Of a stretch of DNA of 64,000 nt, positions 45,153 to 56,965 are shown piece by piece. A program made the translations under genes and the position numbers. The DNA comes from Zymoseptoria tritici IPO323 (lineage: Eukaryota > Ascomycota > Dothideomycetes > Mycosphaerellales > Mycosphaerellaceae). Where the stretch lies: NCBI RefSeq assembly GCF_000219625.1, contig NC_018205.1, forward strand, positions 372,001 to 436,000. The letters run 5' to 3'. The stretch's first letter is position 1; each line of letters starts with the position of its first letter. The notes under the pieces were generated by a model. The model did no database searches and was not told the DNA's origin. It saw only the letters and a list, made by a program, of their open reading frames with translations.

Positions 45153-46536
45153 TAGTAACTGCGAGTTGTAGTTACGATAATAAGTCGTTGCGAGATGGGT
45201 GCGGAGTTGGTACGGAGATCTACTCTTCATAGAGCGTCGTTCTTACGCGCTAGATCCTCTAGGTAATCCGCTAGACAAGCCTGTATAATTTAATTGCGGT
45301 AGTTGGGATTAGTAGGGAACTAAAGGTACACCTCCTCTCGAACAGAGCGAGGCAGCAGGTTGGGGTTTGCTGCCGTCGGGTCGCTACGAGTCCCAGGAGT
45401 CTGAAGACCTTTAAGGATATAGTTGCTACTTAGCGGAGTGCCTACGGGTGCGTTGCGGTTAGCCTTAACACGAAGAACTGCATTAGCGATAGTAGCACAG
45501 GTGATCTCGCGGGACTCCTCCTCCGCTATACAGGCCTGCTCCTCTTGTGCTTAGCGCTAGTCGCGCTCGCGCTAGATTATGGCGGTGCGCTTAATCTTAC
45601 GCTGGCGAGCCTCTTGGACTTGCTCCTTACGAATGCGCTGGCGCTCGCGAAGGAGGATGAGACGAGCAGATTAGGGAGTTAATGCAGAGTTGGTGCGAGC
45701 CGTAGGCGTAGTAAGGTTTAAAGGTGGATTAGCCGAGCTAGCGTTAAATAGAGTAGCGGGACGGCTACCGGCGGTACTATTAAATATTCCAGCCTTACGA
45801 TCAAGGTCCTCTTAGGTGCGCTCCGCAAGCTGTTAATTAAGGCGCAGAGCTTTAGCTTAGTTGTCGGCGATCTGGCGGCGAAGACGGTCCTGCTTAGTCC
45901 CCGAGTTTGGAAGAGCGCTACTTATTATTGCGGGATCGATCTCGGCGAGAGGTTAGCGACCGCGGTTGTCGCGAGTGGGAGTACCCTCCGGGCTGCCTGG
46001 AAGGGTGTTCTTATCGAAGGTTATGCGGTTAATAGAGCGGTTGCGGATAAAGTCGTCACCGGCGGCACCGGTGCGGCTGCCTTACGCAGTAGGAACAGAA
46101 ACACCTCCGCTACGAGAGCGGTTGCGCTTGTTAGCCGAGCGGATGGTACGGCGCTGCTTATTATAACGGGCACGCTACTCCTGGCGAGCCGCCTTGCGCG
46201 CTGCTTTCGTACGCGTCTCCTTCGCGAGGCGGAGAGCACTGCCGCCCTTGCGAGGCGACTTGCTCTTTGGCACGCGGCTACCAGAAGCCCTACTGTTGTT
46301 AGAGGAGCCGCGACGGCGACTACGGCGGACCGCGGGGGAGTATACAATATCGTCCTCTTCTTCGTCCTTAGACGATTCCTCGGTGTCGGAGATCTCGCTT
46401 AAGCTAGCGTCCTTATTGTAGTCTCTATCGCCCTTATCCTCCGAGTCGCTACTAGCCGCCGCGGTTGCGCTAGAGGCGCTACGGTCGTTAACGCGAGTCG
46501 AGGGGGTGCTGGGGGCCTTACGGTTGGATAGGAGAC
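45144..46536 (-). pseudogene. Gypsy A antisense gene, 3' part
   Basis: The minus strand carries a long frame with only TAG-type interruptions. It begins with a Ser/Asp/Glu-rich acidic region (about 46480-46350), then a very basic Ser/Arg/Lys region (Arg-Arg-Ser-Arg-Arg-Arg), a mixed Asn/Arg part, and an Arg/Gln/Glu coiled coil (about 45690-45540). It ends convergently with pol near 45144. The 5' part is at 60363-61210, beyond Gypsy B, and the two parts are in the same frame when Gypsy B and one AGAC are discounted. No family recognised; the acidic/basic/coil layout suggests a nucleic-acid or chromatin-binding protein. Confidence 0.6.
46533..46536 (+). repeat. target-site duplication AGAC (left of Gypsy B)
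   Basis: Matches AGAC at 60359-60362. A 4-bp size is supported because it keeps the Gypsy A antisense gene in frame. Confidence 0.8.
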
Positions 46537-46809
46537 TGTAGTGGGGAATATCGCACTGTCACGTGCGGTCTGTATCTAGCTTCAGCTTCGTGTGTAGGTC
46601 GGAGGATCATAAAGACACCGACCTAGAGAGACACGACCCCACGCACACGAGGCCTAACAGTACAGAGCTCTTAATACTACCTCCTTTGCCCCCCTACCTT
46701 TTACTCTAATTGTACAGTTTACCGCCCTTTTTGCCCCCTATGCTACTCTATACGTCCGCACTGCTACTATCCGCGGGAGATCGGAACCTTTGGAAGTTCC
46801 CCCCTTACA
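46537..46809 (+). repeat. Gypsy B 5' LTR
   Basis: 273 bp, nearly identical to 60086-60358 with a few transitions. A frame crossing its end (46790-47002) is not called. Confidence 0.92.
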
Positions 46810-47328
46810 TTTTAGTGGACGATGTAAGACTCCTTCCTTCGCGAAAGCGGAGAAGGAGGATATACAAAGGGTAGGCAGCAGTGCGGAAGTGCGGAGTAGC
46901 TACGACCTCGACAACAGCGCCGGTCGCCTTTCGAGTACTTACGACGTATACGACGAATACCCTCCCTCGAAGAAAGGATTACGATATACCTCTGCCCCTT
47001 AGCTAGGGCAGTAGGCTTAAGTACCTAAGTTTAAAGTCCAAGTTCAAAATACAAAGTACCTTAATGTACAAATCGCTGTGTGCACATTGCTGGATCTACT
47101 ACCGAATACACCCCAAATACACGAACACACGAATACACACACATATTCCCTATACCCTACCGAGCTGTACACCCTACGCCAAGCAGCTCGTCGATACAGC
47201 CTAAGAAGGAGAAGGAAGAAAGCGAGGGAGCAAAAGAGTACATAAAAAAGGGACACTAACATCGCATAGAGGCTCGGTATAAAGCGCTCTCGCACTAATG
47301 TATGCAACCGCGCTACCGGACTCGGATG

Positions 47329-47985
47329 CACGCCCTTAAAGCGCGACGCTATAGCGGAGAGCATATCGACCACAATAGACGCGATTTAGGGCGTAAAGAA
47401 GCCTCCTAGGCCCAAAATCGTACTGCTATAGCTTTTCCTACACCCGACTACCTGCCGGTGAAGGTAAGCGAGACGAGCAGCGACCGCACCTGCCGAGGCA
47501 GGTACGCTAGGCGTGCGGTAAACCCCATACGAGGCGCTCGTGAAGAAAAGAAAGAGAAACAGGGTGGAAAAAGAGCCCTTAAGTACCTGGAAAACTTTAC
47601 CGGTCGCGGTAAAAGTTATAATAGATATAATAGACATCGGAGATTATCGCTCCTACACCTGTACGAGCGACTACGCTACCGAGCTTAGCTGCACGCCTTT
47701 GAAACGCGACACTGCTACGGAGATAATATCGACTCTAGCGGATGCAAAATGGGGTGAAAACAAGCCTCCTAGGGCCAAAATTGTACTGCTATAGCTTTTC
47801 CTATGCCCGACTACCTGCCGAGGCAGGTAGGCTAGGCGTGCAGCACAGCCTATGCGTGGCGTTCGTAAAGAAAAGAAAGAGAAATAGGGTAGAAAAAGAG
47901 CCCTTAAGTACCTGGAAAACTTTACTAACCGCCGTAGTAGCTATAATAGATATGCTAGATATTGGAGAATACTCGGTTACGTAAG
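47329..47985 (+). repeat. 362-bp tandem duplication in the Gypsy B leader
   Basis: Unit 1 (47329-47690) and unit 2 (47691 to about 47985) share landmarks in the same order: GCACGCC, GCCTCCTAGG, ACTGCTATAGCTTTTCC, a CTACCTGCCG segment, then AAGAAAAGAAAGAGAAA and a segment starting CCCTTAAGTACCTGG. They have diverged by transitions and small indels. The leader (46810-48639) otherwise shows no gene. Confidence 0.85.
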
Positions 47986-48285
47986 CCGTCCCGTGCTCTT
48001 AATAGAATAGCTATAAGAAACGAGACTAACCAGCTATTATGGCGTAGGCGTCGCGAATACCCTGAGAAACGTCGCCCTATCGCACCGATCGTCCGACCGC
48101 TCCTCGGTGTTGCTTTCCGAGGCAATAGCAGATGATATCGCTACGAACCCGGCACTAGAACTAGGGAGCACATAAGCCCTGCCTAGATCTACCGACACTA
48201 GGTTCTCGGTACGAGAATGCAATGTATAGTTCTCGGCTCTAGCTAGCTAGAATAGTCTAAGAGGTGCGACCTTTCGAGGATGGGA

Positions 48286-48324
48286 TGTTTCCTAGACTAA
48301 ATTAGGAAGAGGGTCTAGTAAACA
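48286..48324. repeat. TGTTTCCTAGAC hairpin, copy 1
   Basis: TGTTTCCTAGAC at the left arm and GTCTAGTAAACA at the right, about 15 bases between. Upstream of gag. Confidence 0.7.
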
Positions 48325-48560
48325 AATGATACCGAGCTACAGACCCTAGACGCATCCCTAGTCCTTATTTCCCTACCCTAGATTCTTCTATACCGCACGA
48401 GGAGCGATCCTGCCTTATTCTCGAGTTTCTGGATACTCAGCCGTCCTACGTGCCCGGAATGTACGATTACACCCTGCCCGCACTAAGGAGACTATCGAAT
48501 ATAGCCCCGGACTATGTGTAAACGGCATAATCAGCTGTAGTGCACTACTAGCAGCAACAA

Positions 48561-48588
48561 TGTTTCTTAGACTAATAGTCTGGCAAAC
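48561..48588. repeat. TGTTTCCTAGAC hairpin, copy 2
   Basis: TGTTTCTTAGAC, a 5-base loop, then GTCTGGCAAAC. It lies 52 bp before the first gag frame. Confidence 0.75.
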
Positions 48589-48639
48589 CCTTAAGAGCTT
48601 TAAATAGCCTACTCCCGCCGCCCCGGTATTAACGACGAC

Positions 48640-51600
48640 TTGCTAACCTTTTCCTATACGCCTTCTGAACACATATCTGCACTCCTTACTTCCTATTTCC
48701 CTATTTGTAATACTAATCTGCACATCGCTATTACGATGTCTCCTAATAACACTCCTAACAACGGCCCGGACGGACCTTCCCGTCGTGGCTATCTTAATAC
48801 TCCCTCGGAGATTCTCCGCAATACCCTAAGCACCGGCGAGGCTTCCGGAACTAATAGCCCTATCTGGGCACCTTCCGATGCACGCGCCTTCCGCGATAGC
48901 AATAGGATTCTATTAGCTCGCTTTGCGACTAATTCGACTAAAGGGTCGACTAATAAGGCTCTCCCTTAAGCCGAAGGGATTACTGCTGCAGCGACCTATA
49001 GTACAGTTCCCGCTCCCTAGCCTGCTAACATAAACATCGCAGATCTTGTTACTGCCCTTACCGCGGCTACTCGCAATAACAGAGCCCCTGCTTACCGTAG
49101 TCGCGTACCCTTCCCTAGAGAGCCTGGTGCTCTATCCTTCGACGGTAAGGATGCCTCGACTTTCTTTTAGACTATAGCCGACTTCTTCGATTTGTACTTT
49201 GAAGGATTACGCACTCCTAATAGGGAAAGGATCCGACTTGCTGCTCGACACTCGGTGCCGGATATTCGAGCTTAGCTCGAGAGTCTTTTAGGCTTTAACA
49301 GCGATAACTACGAAGCTTTTAAGGAAGAGGCTCTTTCCTACTATCGGTGCTATAATAGCCAGGTGTATAAGTATAGCCTCCCTTTCCTCGAGGAGCTGTG
49401 CGCAAAGGAAAGAGTCTGGGATGTCTCCGGACAGAAGGATAACCTGCGTTAGTACGTTATAACTTTCAAAGCGGTCTCGAAAAGGATACCTCTTAAACAG
49501 TGCAACGAAGTTGCTCGATACTACCTCTTCCTTAAAGGCTTGCCCTCCGAGGTAGGATAGGAAATTATGAACAAGCTCGAAGTAGACGTCTCGAACCTAG
49601 CCTCCTGTACTTAGCTTCCTCTATTGTACGATGCGACACTTAAGTACGTTACAAGCCGCATAGCTTACTAGGAGTTGTACGGTAAGGGTAAGAGCCAGGT
49701 TACTAGCTAGCTTGTTAACTAGACTAAGAAGAGGTATCCGAAGCTGGATGCATCGAACGATAGAGTCTGGTTGTTACGCGTACTAAAAGAGAAGCTGCCG
49801 GACATAGAGGACCTGTCTAAAAAGCTTTCTAAGATAACTATTACTAAGATTAAGCGTGCGAGAGCTAAGAGAAGTGTACGTGTAGCTGTTAATCTACCTG
49901 GAGACTTTCCGAAGTCTTATATGGCTACGCTGCATACAGATAACACCCCTAATTCTCCAGAGTACTACTCGTACAATGTCGCTGGACCTGGACTAGTGCC
50001 CTATTAGTCGTCTAGCAGCTCGAACCCCTTCTACTAGGAAGCCTCTAAGTATACATGCTTTTATTGCTTTAAACCCGGTCATGGTGTTCACGAATGCAAG
50101 TATATAAACTACCTCCTAAGTGCGGGCTAGACACACCGCGACAGTAAAAAGAAGTAGTATATCGGACGAGAAGGTAATATTAACAGACGAAAGGTGCAGT
50201 TCAGGAACTAGCCGGATTAGCCTAAGCTCCGGATAATAGCTCCCGCTATCGAGAAAGCATAGGGAAGGGCTATCACCTGGCCTGCCGATGCGAATATCGA
50301 GGATGCTAAGAAGTACTAGCTAGCTTATAAACTACCTGCAGCTGCCTTTGCTCCTCGGACATATATACCGAGTACACCTCTTAACCCGGCACTTGTTCCT
50401 AGCCCTGTTCCACCGACCTCGAAATCTGCACCCTCGTTACTAGCTTAACCTAGTCACCTAGGCTAAGGCTTAGGTTCCCCTGCAGGACCCGCACTAGCGA
50501 CGAACATAAATAGAAACTAGTGCAACATCGTCGCTAGAAGTACGGTTCCTAAGGATCTGGTGTACATTAATAAGCGAGACCCCCGTGCCCCCTATGTAAA
50601 TCAGATCCGTACTAACTCTCTGTCTGCGAACGCTGCGACTAGGCTAACAAGCACGACTAAGGGAAAGGAGCCAGCCGCCAAGCCGAGTAATAATACCAGC
50701 CGTGTTGTGAAGCTAAAGAAGACAGTGTCTATTAAGATCGATGCCCGCAAGATCCCTAATACGGAAGAGTACATAAAGGTAGTCGAAGAAGGCTCGCAGT
50801 CGACACAGGGCACTCTTACTAGTAATAGTGCATTTGACACCGGTAACTAGCCGTAGTCCGCAAACGACAGCTAAACCCAGGACCCTACTAGAAGCATAGA
50901 TCTAGATCCTACCCCTCCTTCTTAGGGCTTCGTTAACCCCCCGCTGCTGAAGAAAAAGAAGAACCAGAAGCCTGCTACGACTAGAAAGGGTGCTTAGAGA
51001 AGGGACATTTACCTTCGAGAGCGACTTAATATAGAAAAGGTGCTGCTCGACAGGATACTAGCGCAGCCGTCTAATATCCCTATTAGGGAGCTTCTCGCTG
51101 CCTCGCCTGCTGTAGCTAGGGGACTTCTTAAGCGCTGTGCTCGGAACTAAGAAGACTTCGCAATAGCTGCTAAGGAAGCCGGGCTGTCGATTATTGTCAA
51201 GGAGGACAACATTGCTGCTACTGTAGTATACTAGTACGATATGGATAAGCCGCTTCGTTCTTACGGGGTGCGAGTCGAGTTTGAACTTAGCAGTGCTACG
51301 GCTAAGCACATCCTGCCCTCTGGATTTTATGTACGCAATAGGTTCGTAGAAGAGATAGAAGACGATAACCCTGCTTTCCTCGGTCCTATAATTAAGGAGC
51401 TATATGTTACAATGCCCCCGAGACTAATGTAGGACCTGTACGAAGACCCTAAGGACGCGAGGTTGTCCTTTAACGACCGAGACTATGTTATTGTACCCTT
51501 ACCCGTTGTAGAATGCATTGTCGGTCCGAAACGGCACAGGGAGCGTCGTACCATAATTAACGAGGGATCTAAAGGGAACATTATAAGCTAGTCTACGGTA

Positions 51601-51960
51601 AAGCGAGCGGGTGTTAGCATACGCACCTGCCGGCCAATACAGATAAATACGGTTAGTAGCTGTGCGGATTTCCTGGGTATTGCAGAGCGGGTACCGATCG
51701 AGGTTATAGGAGTCCTTACCTACTCGTCGTTTCTTGTTGCACGGACTGCACCTTTCCTTCTTGGCCGACCATGGACTAGATAGGTGCGGCTTAGATCTAT
51801 AAACTGCGACGACGGGTCCCTCGAGTGTACAATCGCGACACCGGATAGAACAACGATTACCTTTACTAGAGTTAAGGGATATAGAGATAGGTACAGTCCG
51901 ACCGAGGCATTCTATACGACCAAGCCCGAGGAGTCGGGAAACGAGTAGGCTGCCGACACC
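48640..51960 (+). pseudogene. Gypsy B Gag and protease region
   Basis: One frame from 48640 to about 51960 with TAG/TAA stops; the ATG at 48736 is an alternative start. An N-terminal Asn/Pro/Ser-rich region leads to a capsid-like region with Pro-Phe-Pro-Arg-Glu-Pro-Gly-Ala and Phe-Asp-Gly-Lys-Asp-Ala (about 49110-49160), a Tyr-Tyr-Leu-Phe-Leu-Lys-Gly-Leu helix, and a zinc knuckle (Cys-Phe-Tyr-Cys-Phe-Lys-Pro-Gly-His ... Cys, about 50050-50100) that is still intact. A long Pro/Ala/Lys linker follows (50300-51000). About 51240-51930 has beta-rich segments typical of a retropepsin-like domain. The pol frame is -1 relative to this one, the switch falling near 51960. Confidence 0.75.
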
Positions 51961-54900
51961 CCGGTAACGCGGTAGCATTATTTAACTATCCGGAGGATTA
52001 CTTGTAGTCGTCCGGAACGAGACTGCTAGTCGAAGTCGACCTAAAACCTTTCCTAGACCCCGGGTCTAGCAAACATTTCCTCAGCACCTAGGATAAAGTA
52101 AGGGCTTGGGACGAGTTCCGGACTATTACCTCGACAAAATATACTATTAATCCCTCGGATATAGTCTGGGAAACTACCTTATAAGCTCGAGTAGCGTCGC
52201 TAATTATTAAGTAGGCGGATATTCTCTAGTTAGATTACCTCTAGCGAAAAACGGAATGGGAGGCAGGATCCGCTCCGAATGCATACACTATGTACAAACG
52301 CAAGGCGGACAAGATCAGACCCGTTGATAGTAGTATTCACGACACTAGCAGCAAGCCCCCTAGTAGTACTTTCAACTAGCGGCAGAGATGTCTTAAAAAT
52401 GAGGCCAAACTCACGCCGAGTACGCACCCCTGGGACAACAAGTACCTTATCCCTAAGTTTTCCGACATCGAGAAGGGTTCGAGACTTACCCCTGAACGCA
52501 TAAACAGCTTTAAGACTACGATCGAACTAAGGCCGAAAGAGCTCGAGCTTTTCTATGCCTGTCTCTTCCGACGAGAGAAGTCTCTTACTTGGGATTTCTT
52601 ATATGTTAGTCGCCTTAACGAGGATGTTTCCCTACTAGTAGAGATCCGTACGATTCCGTATAAGGCCTAGTAGTGCAAGAACTTCCCTATCCCCGCAGCC
52701 CTCGAGAAGGTAGTAATACAGATAGTTAGTAAGCGAGCCCGCAATAGAGTGATCGAGCTATCCTGTGGTGCATACCGGAACCCCTGGTTTATCGTACAAA
52801 AGAAGCTAGACAACCTAAAGCTACTAAAAGCTAAGGACCCTATGCCGGAAGGGGAGCGTGTCTAGGAAAAGAAGGAGGAGAAGAAGTACCGACTTATTAA
52901 CTTAGCTACAGAAGTGAACCGTGTCACGCTAAGGGATGCTAATATGCCACCGGACGCAGACTCCTTTTCCGCAGACTTCGTAGGGTGCACTACTACCTCG
53001 CTTATAGACCTCTTCTCTAGATACGACCAAATACCCCTGGCCGAGCACTGTCGGGACCTTACCTCCTTCCACACACCGCTCGGGCTGTTTAGGCACACAG
53101 GGATTCCTATAGGCGGAACGAATTCGGTCGCTTAGTTCCAAAGGATCATAACTACTATCCTTTAGGAGCACATGAATTACCGAGCTCGCCCCTTTCTGGA
53201 CGACATTAGAGTTAAAGGTCTACGCACTACGTACGATAACGAGGAAACCGAGCCCGGCATCCGACGTTGGGTTACGGAACATGTTACGAACCTTGACGTA
53301 GTCCTTGCCGACATTAAGAGAGCCGGACTTACTATATTAGCTCTTAAGTCGCGATGGTTCTCGACAGGGGTACTAATTGTCGGGTACGTTTGTGATGTGC
53401 ATAGCCGTCACCCTAATAAAGCACGAGTCGTTAAGATCACCGAGTGGCCTGCTCCAGACAACCCTAAGGAGGTTCGAGTATTCCTAGGCGTGGTCGTGTA
53501 CTTCCGGATCTAGATTAAGAAGTATGCATAGGTGTTAGCTCCGCTATACAATCTACTAAAGCCTAATGTGTGCTAGTGTTAGACCGCCGAGTATAACGCA
53601 TCGATGGAGAAATTAAAGAAGGCTCTCGTTACTGCACCGGCTCTTAAGACTATAGACTACGTTTCGGGAGGACAGATCATCCTTGCTGTTAATGCATCCG
53701 GGGATAGGTTCGGAGTAGTCCTTATGCAACGAGATGTCGACAACTACAAGACAAGACACCTATCTCGGTATGAAAGTAGCATCTGGAAGCCGAACAAGCG
53801 AAAGTTCGATGCTAGGAAACTTGAGTGTCTCGGTGTTTTAAAGGCATTAAAAAAGCTAAAGCACCATCTCTACGGTGTTTACTTCCTGCTTAAGCTAGAT
53901 GCGAATACTCTAGTCCATTAGTTGAACCGACTACCGACCGACTTACCTAACGTAGTAATAACAAGGTGGCTTTTATGGATACGACTGTTTGATTTCGATG
54001 TGAAGCATGTTCCCGGCCGACTGCACACTGCTGTAGATGCGCTGTCTCGACGACCGCGTACTTAGTCCGATAACATTAACGAGGAGCATAAGCAGGACTA
54101 CGAAGAAATAATTGACAGTACGCTGTATGCAGTGTACGCGAATCGTGTTAAGGCCGAAGAGATTACCCCTGCTCTAGAAGAGGAGCTTGTTCGGAGCAGC
54201 ATTAACAGCTTCCTCTCGGACTTCTACCGCGATATAGCATACTACCTCCTAACCCTTCGACGACTAGTAGGAGTAAACAGGAACAGCTGGTATGCCTTTA
54301 AGAAACGGGCATCTCGCTACCTAGTTAGGGAACGCTGCCTGTAGTATTAGAAAAGAATTAACAAGCCGCTGTGCAGAGTTATGGACAAGGAGTCTAAGCA
54401 GAAGTCGATTATCCGTACCCTCTATAGGGACCCTACCTCCGGCTATAGAGGGCGTAAAGGGACCTACATAAAGATTGCTTGTCGGTATTACTGGCAGGGC
54501 CTGTATAAGCAGGTCCGAGATTTCGTCGGAAAGTGCCCCGAGTGTCTTCTTCGATCGTCCGGACTAGCAAGTGTGTCGGAACTGCACCTAAGATACAACA
54601 GCTATGTTAGCGAGTCGTAGCATGTAGACGTCGTTTATGTCGATAGCTCCGGAAGCATTATTATAGCTAGGGAGTCTCTCTCTAGATGGCCGGAAGGAAG
54701 GATCGTAAACAAGGGGCAGAATTAAGGTGTGAGCTTAAGGCAGGTCGCGAAGTTTCTTTTTGAAGACGTCTTTTTACGCACTGGAGCCTGTAACCGGATC
54801 TTCTTTAATAGAGGGCCTAAGAACTACAGCGATGTGCCTCAGCTGCTAGCTTAAATAGATACAAACCTTAGTTGTGTGTCCGCCTACTACCCTAAAGCGA

Positions 54901-55700
54901 ACGGTCTAGTCGAGCGTAGACATCCCAACATCCTAGACGTCCTCTTAAAGTGCACGTAGGGCAAGCTAAAGGGCTGGAGATCCTTTTTCCACGCAGCACT
55001 ATAGGCAGACCGCACTACTGTTCGCAGGTCTACGGGATGTACGCCGGCAAGTCTTTTCTATGCATTTAATGTCGTCCTACCTATTGAGCTGCGGTACGAC
55101 ACTTGGAAAACGATTAACTGGAAGATAGTGCGTACGACCAAAGACTTGCTAGCTGCTCGAGTAAGGCAGATCTTCTGCTCTAAGAAGGATGTTAGAGAAG
55201 TTACCGCCCTGCAGCGCAGGCTACGAGATGCCTAGAAGGAGTACTAGGATATAAACTATAATGTCGACAACAAGCCGCTTAAGAAGGGGCAGCTCGTGCT
55301 GTTAAAAAGAGGCGAGCGAAAGTCTACCTACAAGAAGCTGTCCTTTTAATAGAAGGGGCCCTACCGAGTAACAAGTGTAAGCCTAGACACTAGTACCTAC
55401 AAGATTGCAGAACTAGACGAGGCAGAGCTCTAAGGCACATAGTCTAGGGACATGCTTCGGGTAGTCCCTGCAGACTACCTCGAGCATGTTAATAAGCTCG
55501 AAGAGCTGACACGCGGCGACTTAAACCCTAAATAGTTTGCAAGTGTTAAGAGTGAGGATAAAGAGCCGGCATTACCTTAGGGCGACGACCCTGCCGCTGA
55601 ACAGTACAGAGAACCTGCTCCCGGACCTCCGAACATCGTGCAGGGGGTAAGGGAATCCTCGCTGTCCCCGGAAGAACGATTATAGTACCTAAGAATCTAA
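51961..55700 (+). pseudogene. Gypsy B Pol (RT, RNase H, integrase)
   Basis: After the frame change the RT N-terminal region is at 52480-52880 and its core follows (Phe-Ser-Arg-Tyr-Asp-Gln-Ile-Pro-Leu, then Thr-Pro-Leu-Gly-Leu-Phe, about 53010-53100). The expected Tyr-x-Asp-Asp block reads Phe-Leu-Asp-Asp at about 53191. RNase H follows (about 53600-54050, ending Asp-Ala-Leu-Ser-Arg-Arg-Pro). The integrase has a His/Cys zinc finger (Cys-Pro-Glu-Cys near 54535) and a core with Tyr-Tyr-Pro-Lys-Ala-Asn-Gly-Leu-Val-Glu-Arg (about 54890), which carries the catalytic Glu. No chromodomain is visible, unlike Gypsy A. TAG/TAA stops inactivate it. Confidence 0.88.
52048..52074. repeat. TGTTTCCTAGAC-type hairpin inside pol
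   Basis: CTTTCCTAGAC, centre CCCGG, then GTCTAGCAAACA. It is the only copy inside an ORF. Confidence 0.6.
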
Positions 55701-55724
55701 GTGCGGCCATAATTCGTATTAAAA

Positions 55725-55753
55725 TGTTTCCTAGACTAAGGGTCTGGCAAACA
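55725..55753. repeat. TGTTTCCTAGAC hairpin after pol
   Basis: TGTTTCCTAGAC, 5-base loop, GTCTGGCAAACA: nearly perfect arms, just behind the pol end. Confidence 0.8.
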
Positions 55754-55783
55754 TAGCGACGGATGCTCTCGGCTTACTATAGT

Positions 55784-55810
55784 TGTTTCCTAGACTAGTA
55801 GTCTGGCAGA
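55784..55810. repeat. TGTTTCCTAGAC hairpin, degenerate
   Basis: TGTTTCCTAGAC, short loop, GTCTGGCAGA. The right arm is damaged. 30 bp after the previous copy. Confidence 0.6.
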
Positions 55811-56109
55811 GGCTCCGCTCGCTCTCTCGGGCAAACATTATTATTACCCAAAGAGACACACACATTTCTTTATGTTAAAGTGAGCTCTTTCGCTTACAAC
55901 AAGACCCCCGGCACGACCTTATCTCCGTCCTCGCCGCTATCTATCTAATAGACCGACACCGCCAAACTCTTCCGCACTACAATCACTAGCGCATTTACGA
56001 AGAACAATTACGAGCAAATTCACGCACACAATCACGAGCGAGCAGCTGTTGTTGTTGCCTCCTGCCGGCGGACATCTTTTAAAGGCTAGTGCTGCCGGAT
56101 AGGCCCAGT

Positions 56110-56148
56110 TGTTTGCCAGACTATTTAGGGAAAGGGGTCTAGTAAACA
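56110..56148. repeat. TGTTTGCCAGAC hairpin in the spacer
   Basis: TGTTTGCCAGAC, about 15 bases, GTCTAGTAAACA. Here the two arm variants are swapped relative to the other copies. Confidence 0.7.
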
Positions 56149-56375
56149 TTTGCGAAGGATAGGACATTGCCTAGGTGTCTCTGCTGGCTACGACTAATCC
56201 ACTATTGTTCAGAGCGTACTAAACACACGTTCTCTACCCTAAAGGGGAGGGAGTTACAATTTACGAAGCTTGGTCACCCTCTCGGATATTTAGGGGCTAG
56301 GCTGCCTTTTTCTGGACAATTATGTACATTCTGCTACAATTACGAGACTGCTAATGCGAAACATTCACCGACATA

Positions 56376-56580
56376 ACAATTACCGACACAACAATTACAG
56401 GCCTTTCCTGATAATTACGAGCTCTTCTAACAATTACGAGTACAAGCACGCATATAATTTACGAACTAACAATTACTAACACAACAATTACCGACATAAC
56501 AATTACAGGCCTTTCCTAACAATTACAAGCTCTTCTAACAATTACGAGCACGAGCACGCACACAATTCACGAACAAGCAA
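56376..56580 (+). repeat. 108-bp tandem duplication rich in CAATTAC
   Basis: Two units about 108 bp apart share ACAATTACAGGCC, TTTCCT and GCTCTTCTAACAATTAC landmarks. The CAATTAC(G/A) word also recurs at 55975-56040. Non-coding spacer between pol and the extra ORF (55701-56965). Confidence 0.75.
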
Positions 56581-56796
56581 GGGACCCGCTTTCTGCCTGC
56601 TCGCCCTACTTAAAAGCCTTAATCTTCTCTACACCTCCGACTTCCCTACAACATCTACTATATCTTCTTTCTTTCCTATCTCCTTGCACCCCCCCTAACG
56701 ACTCCTTTTCCTCCTAGACGAACCTTATCTGCGTCCTCGTAGACCTTCGACCTGATTAAACACTATCTACGAGCCCCCCCTCGACATACTCACCAA

Positions 56797-56895
56797 CCGA
56801 GCGCATCAGCGCATACAATACACATACTAACCGAGCGCATTAGCGCATACAACACACATACCAACCGAGCGCATTAGCGCAAAAACAGCTTCGAA
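56797..56895 (+). repeat. 34-bp tandem repeat
   Basis: CCGAGCGCAT(C/T)AGCGCA recurs at 56797, 56831 and 56865 with a 34-bp period. About 70 bp upstream of the extra ORF's ATG, so possibly its 5' leader. Confidence 0.8.
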
Positions 56896-56965
56896 ACGAT
56901 ACGAGCGCACCGAGCGCATACAACACACCTTAACAACGAGCGTAACTGCGCATACTACTACCGAC

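Noticed and set aside
46021..46347. 108-codon minus-strand Ala/Val-rich ORF
   Set aside because: A chance frame. The antisense gene uses a different frame here, shown by its continuity across Gypsy B.
46531..46536. 5-bp TSD for Gypsy B
   Set aside because: Only four bases (AGAC) match, and removing four, not five, keeps the Gypsy A antisense gene in frame.
47044..47637. Hydrophobic minus-strand ORFs in the Gypsy B leader
   Set aside because: They lie in the tandem-duplicated leader, are not kept in both units and have no motif.
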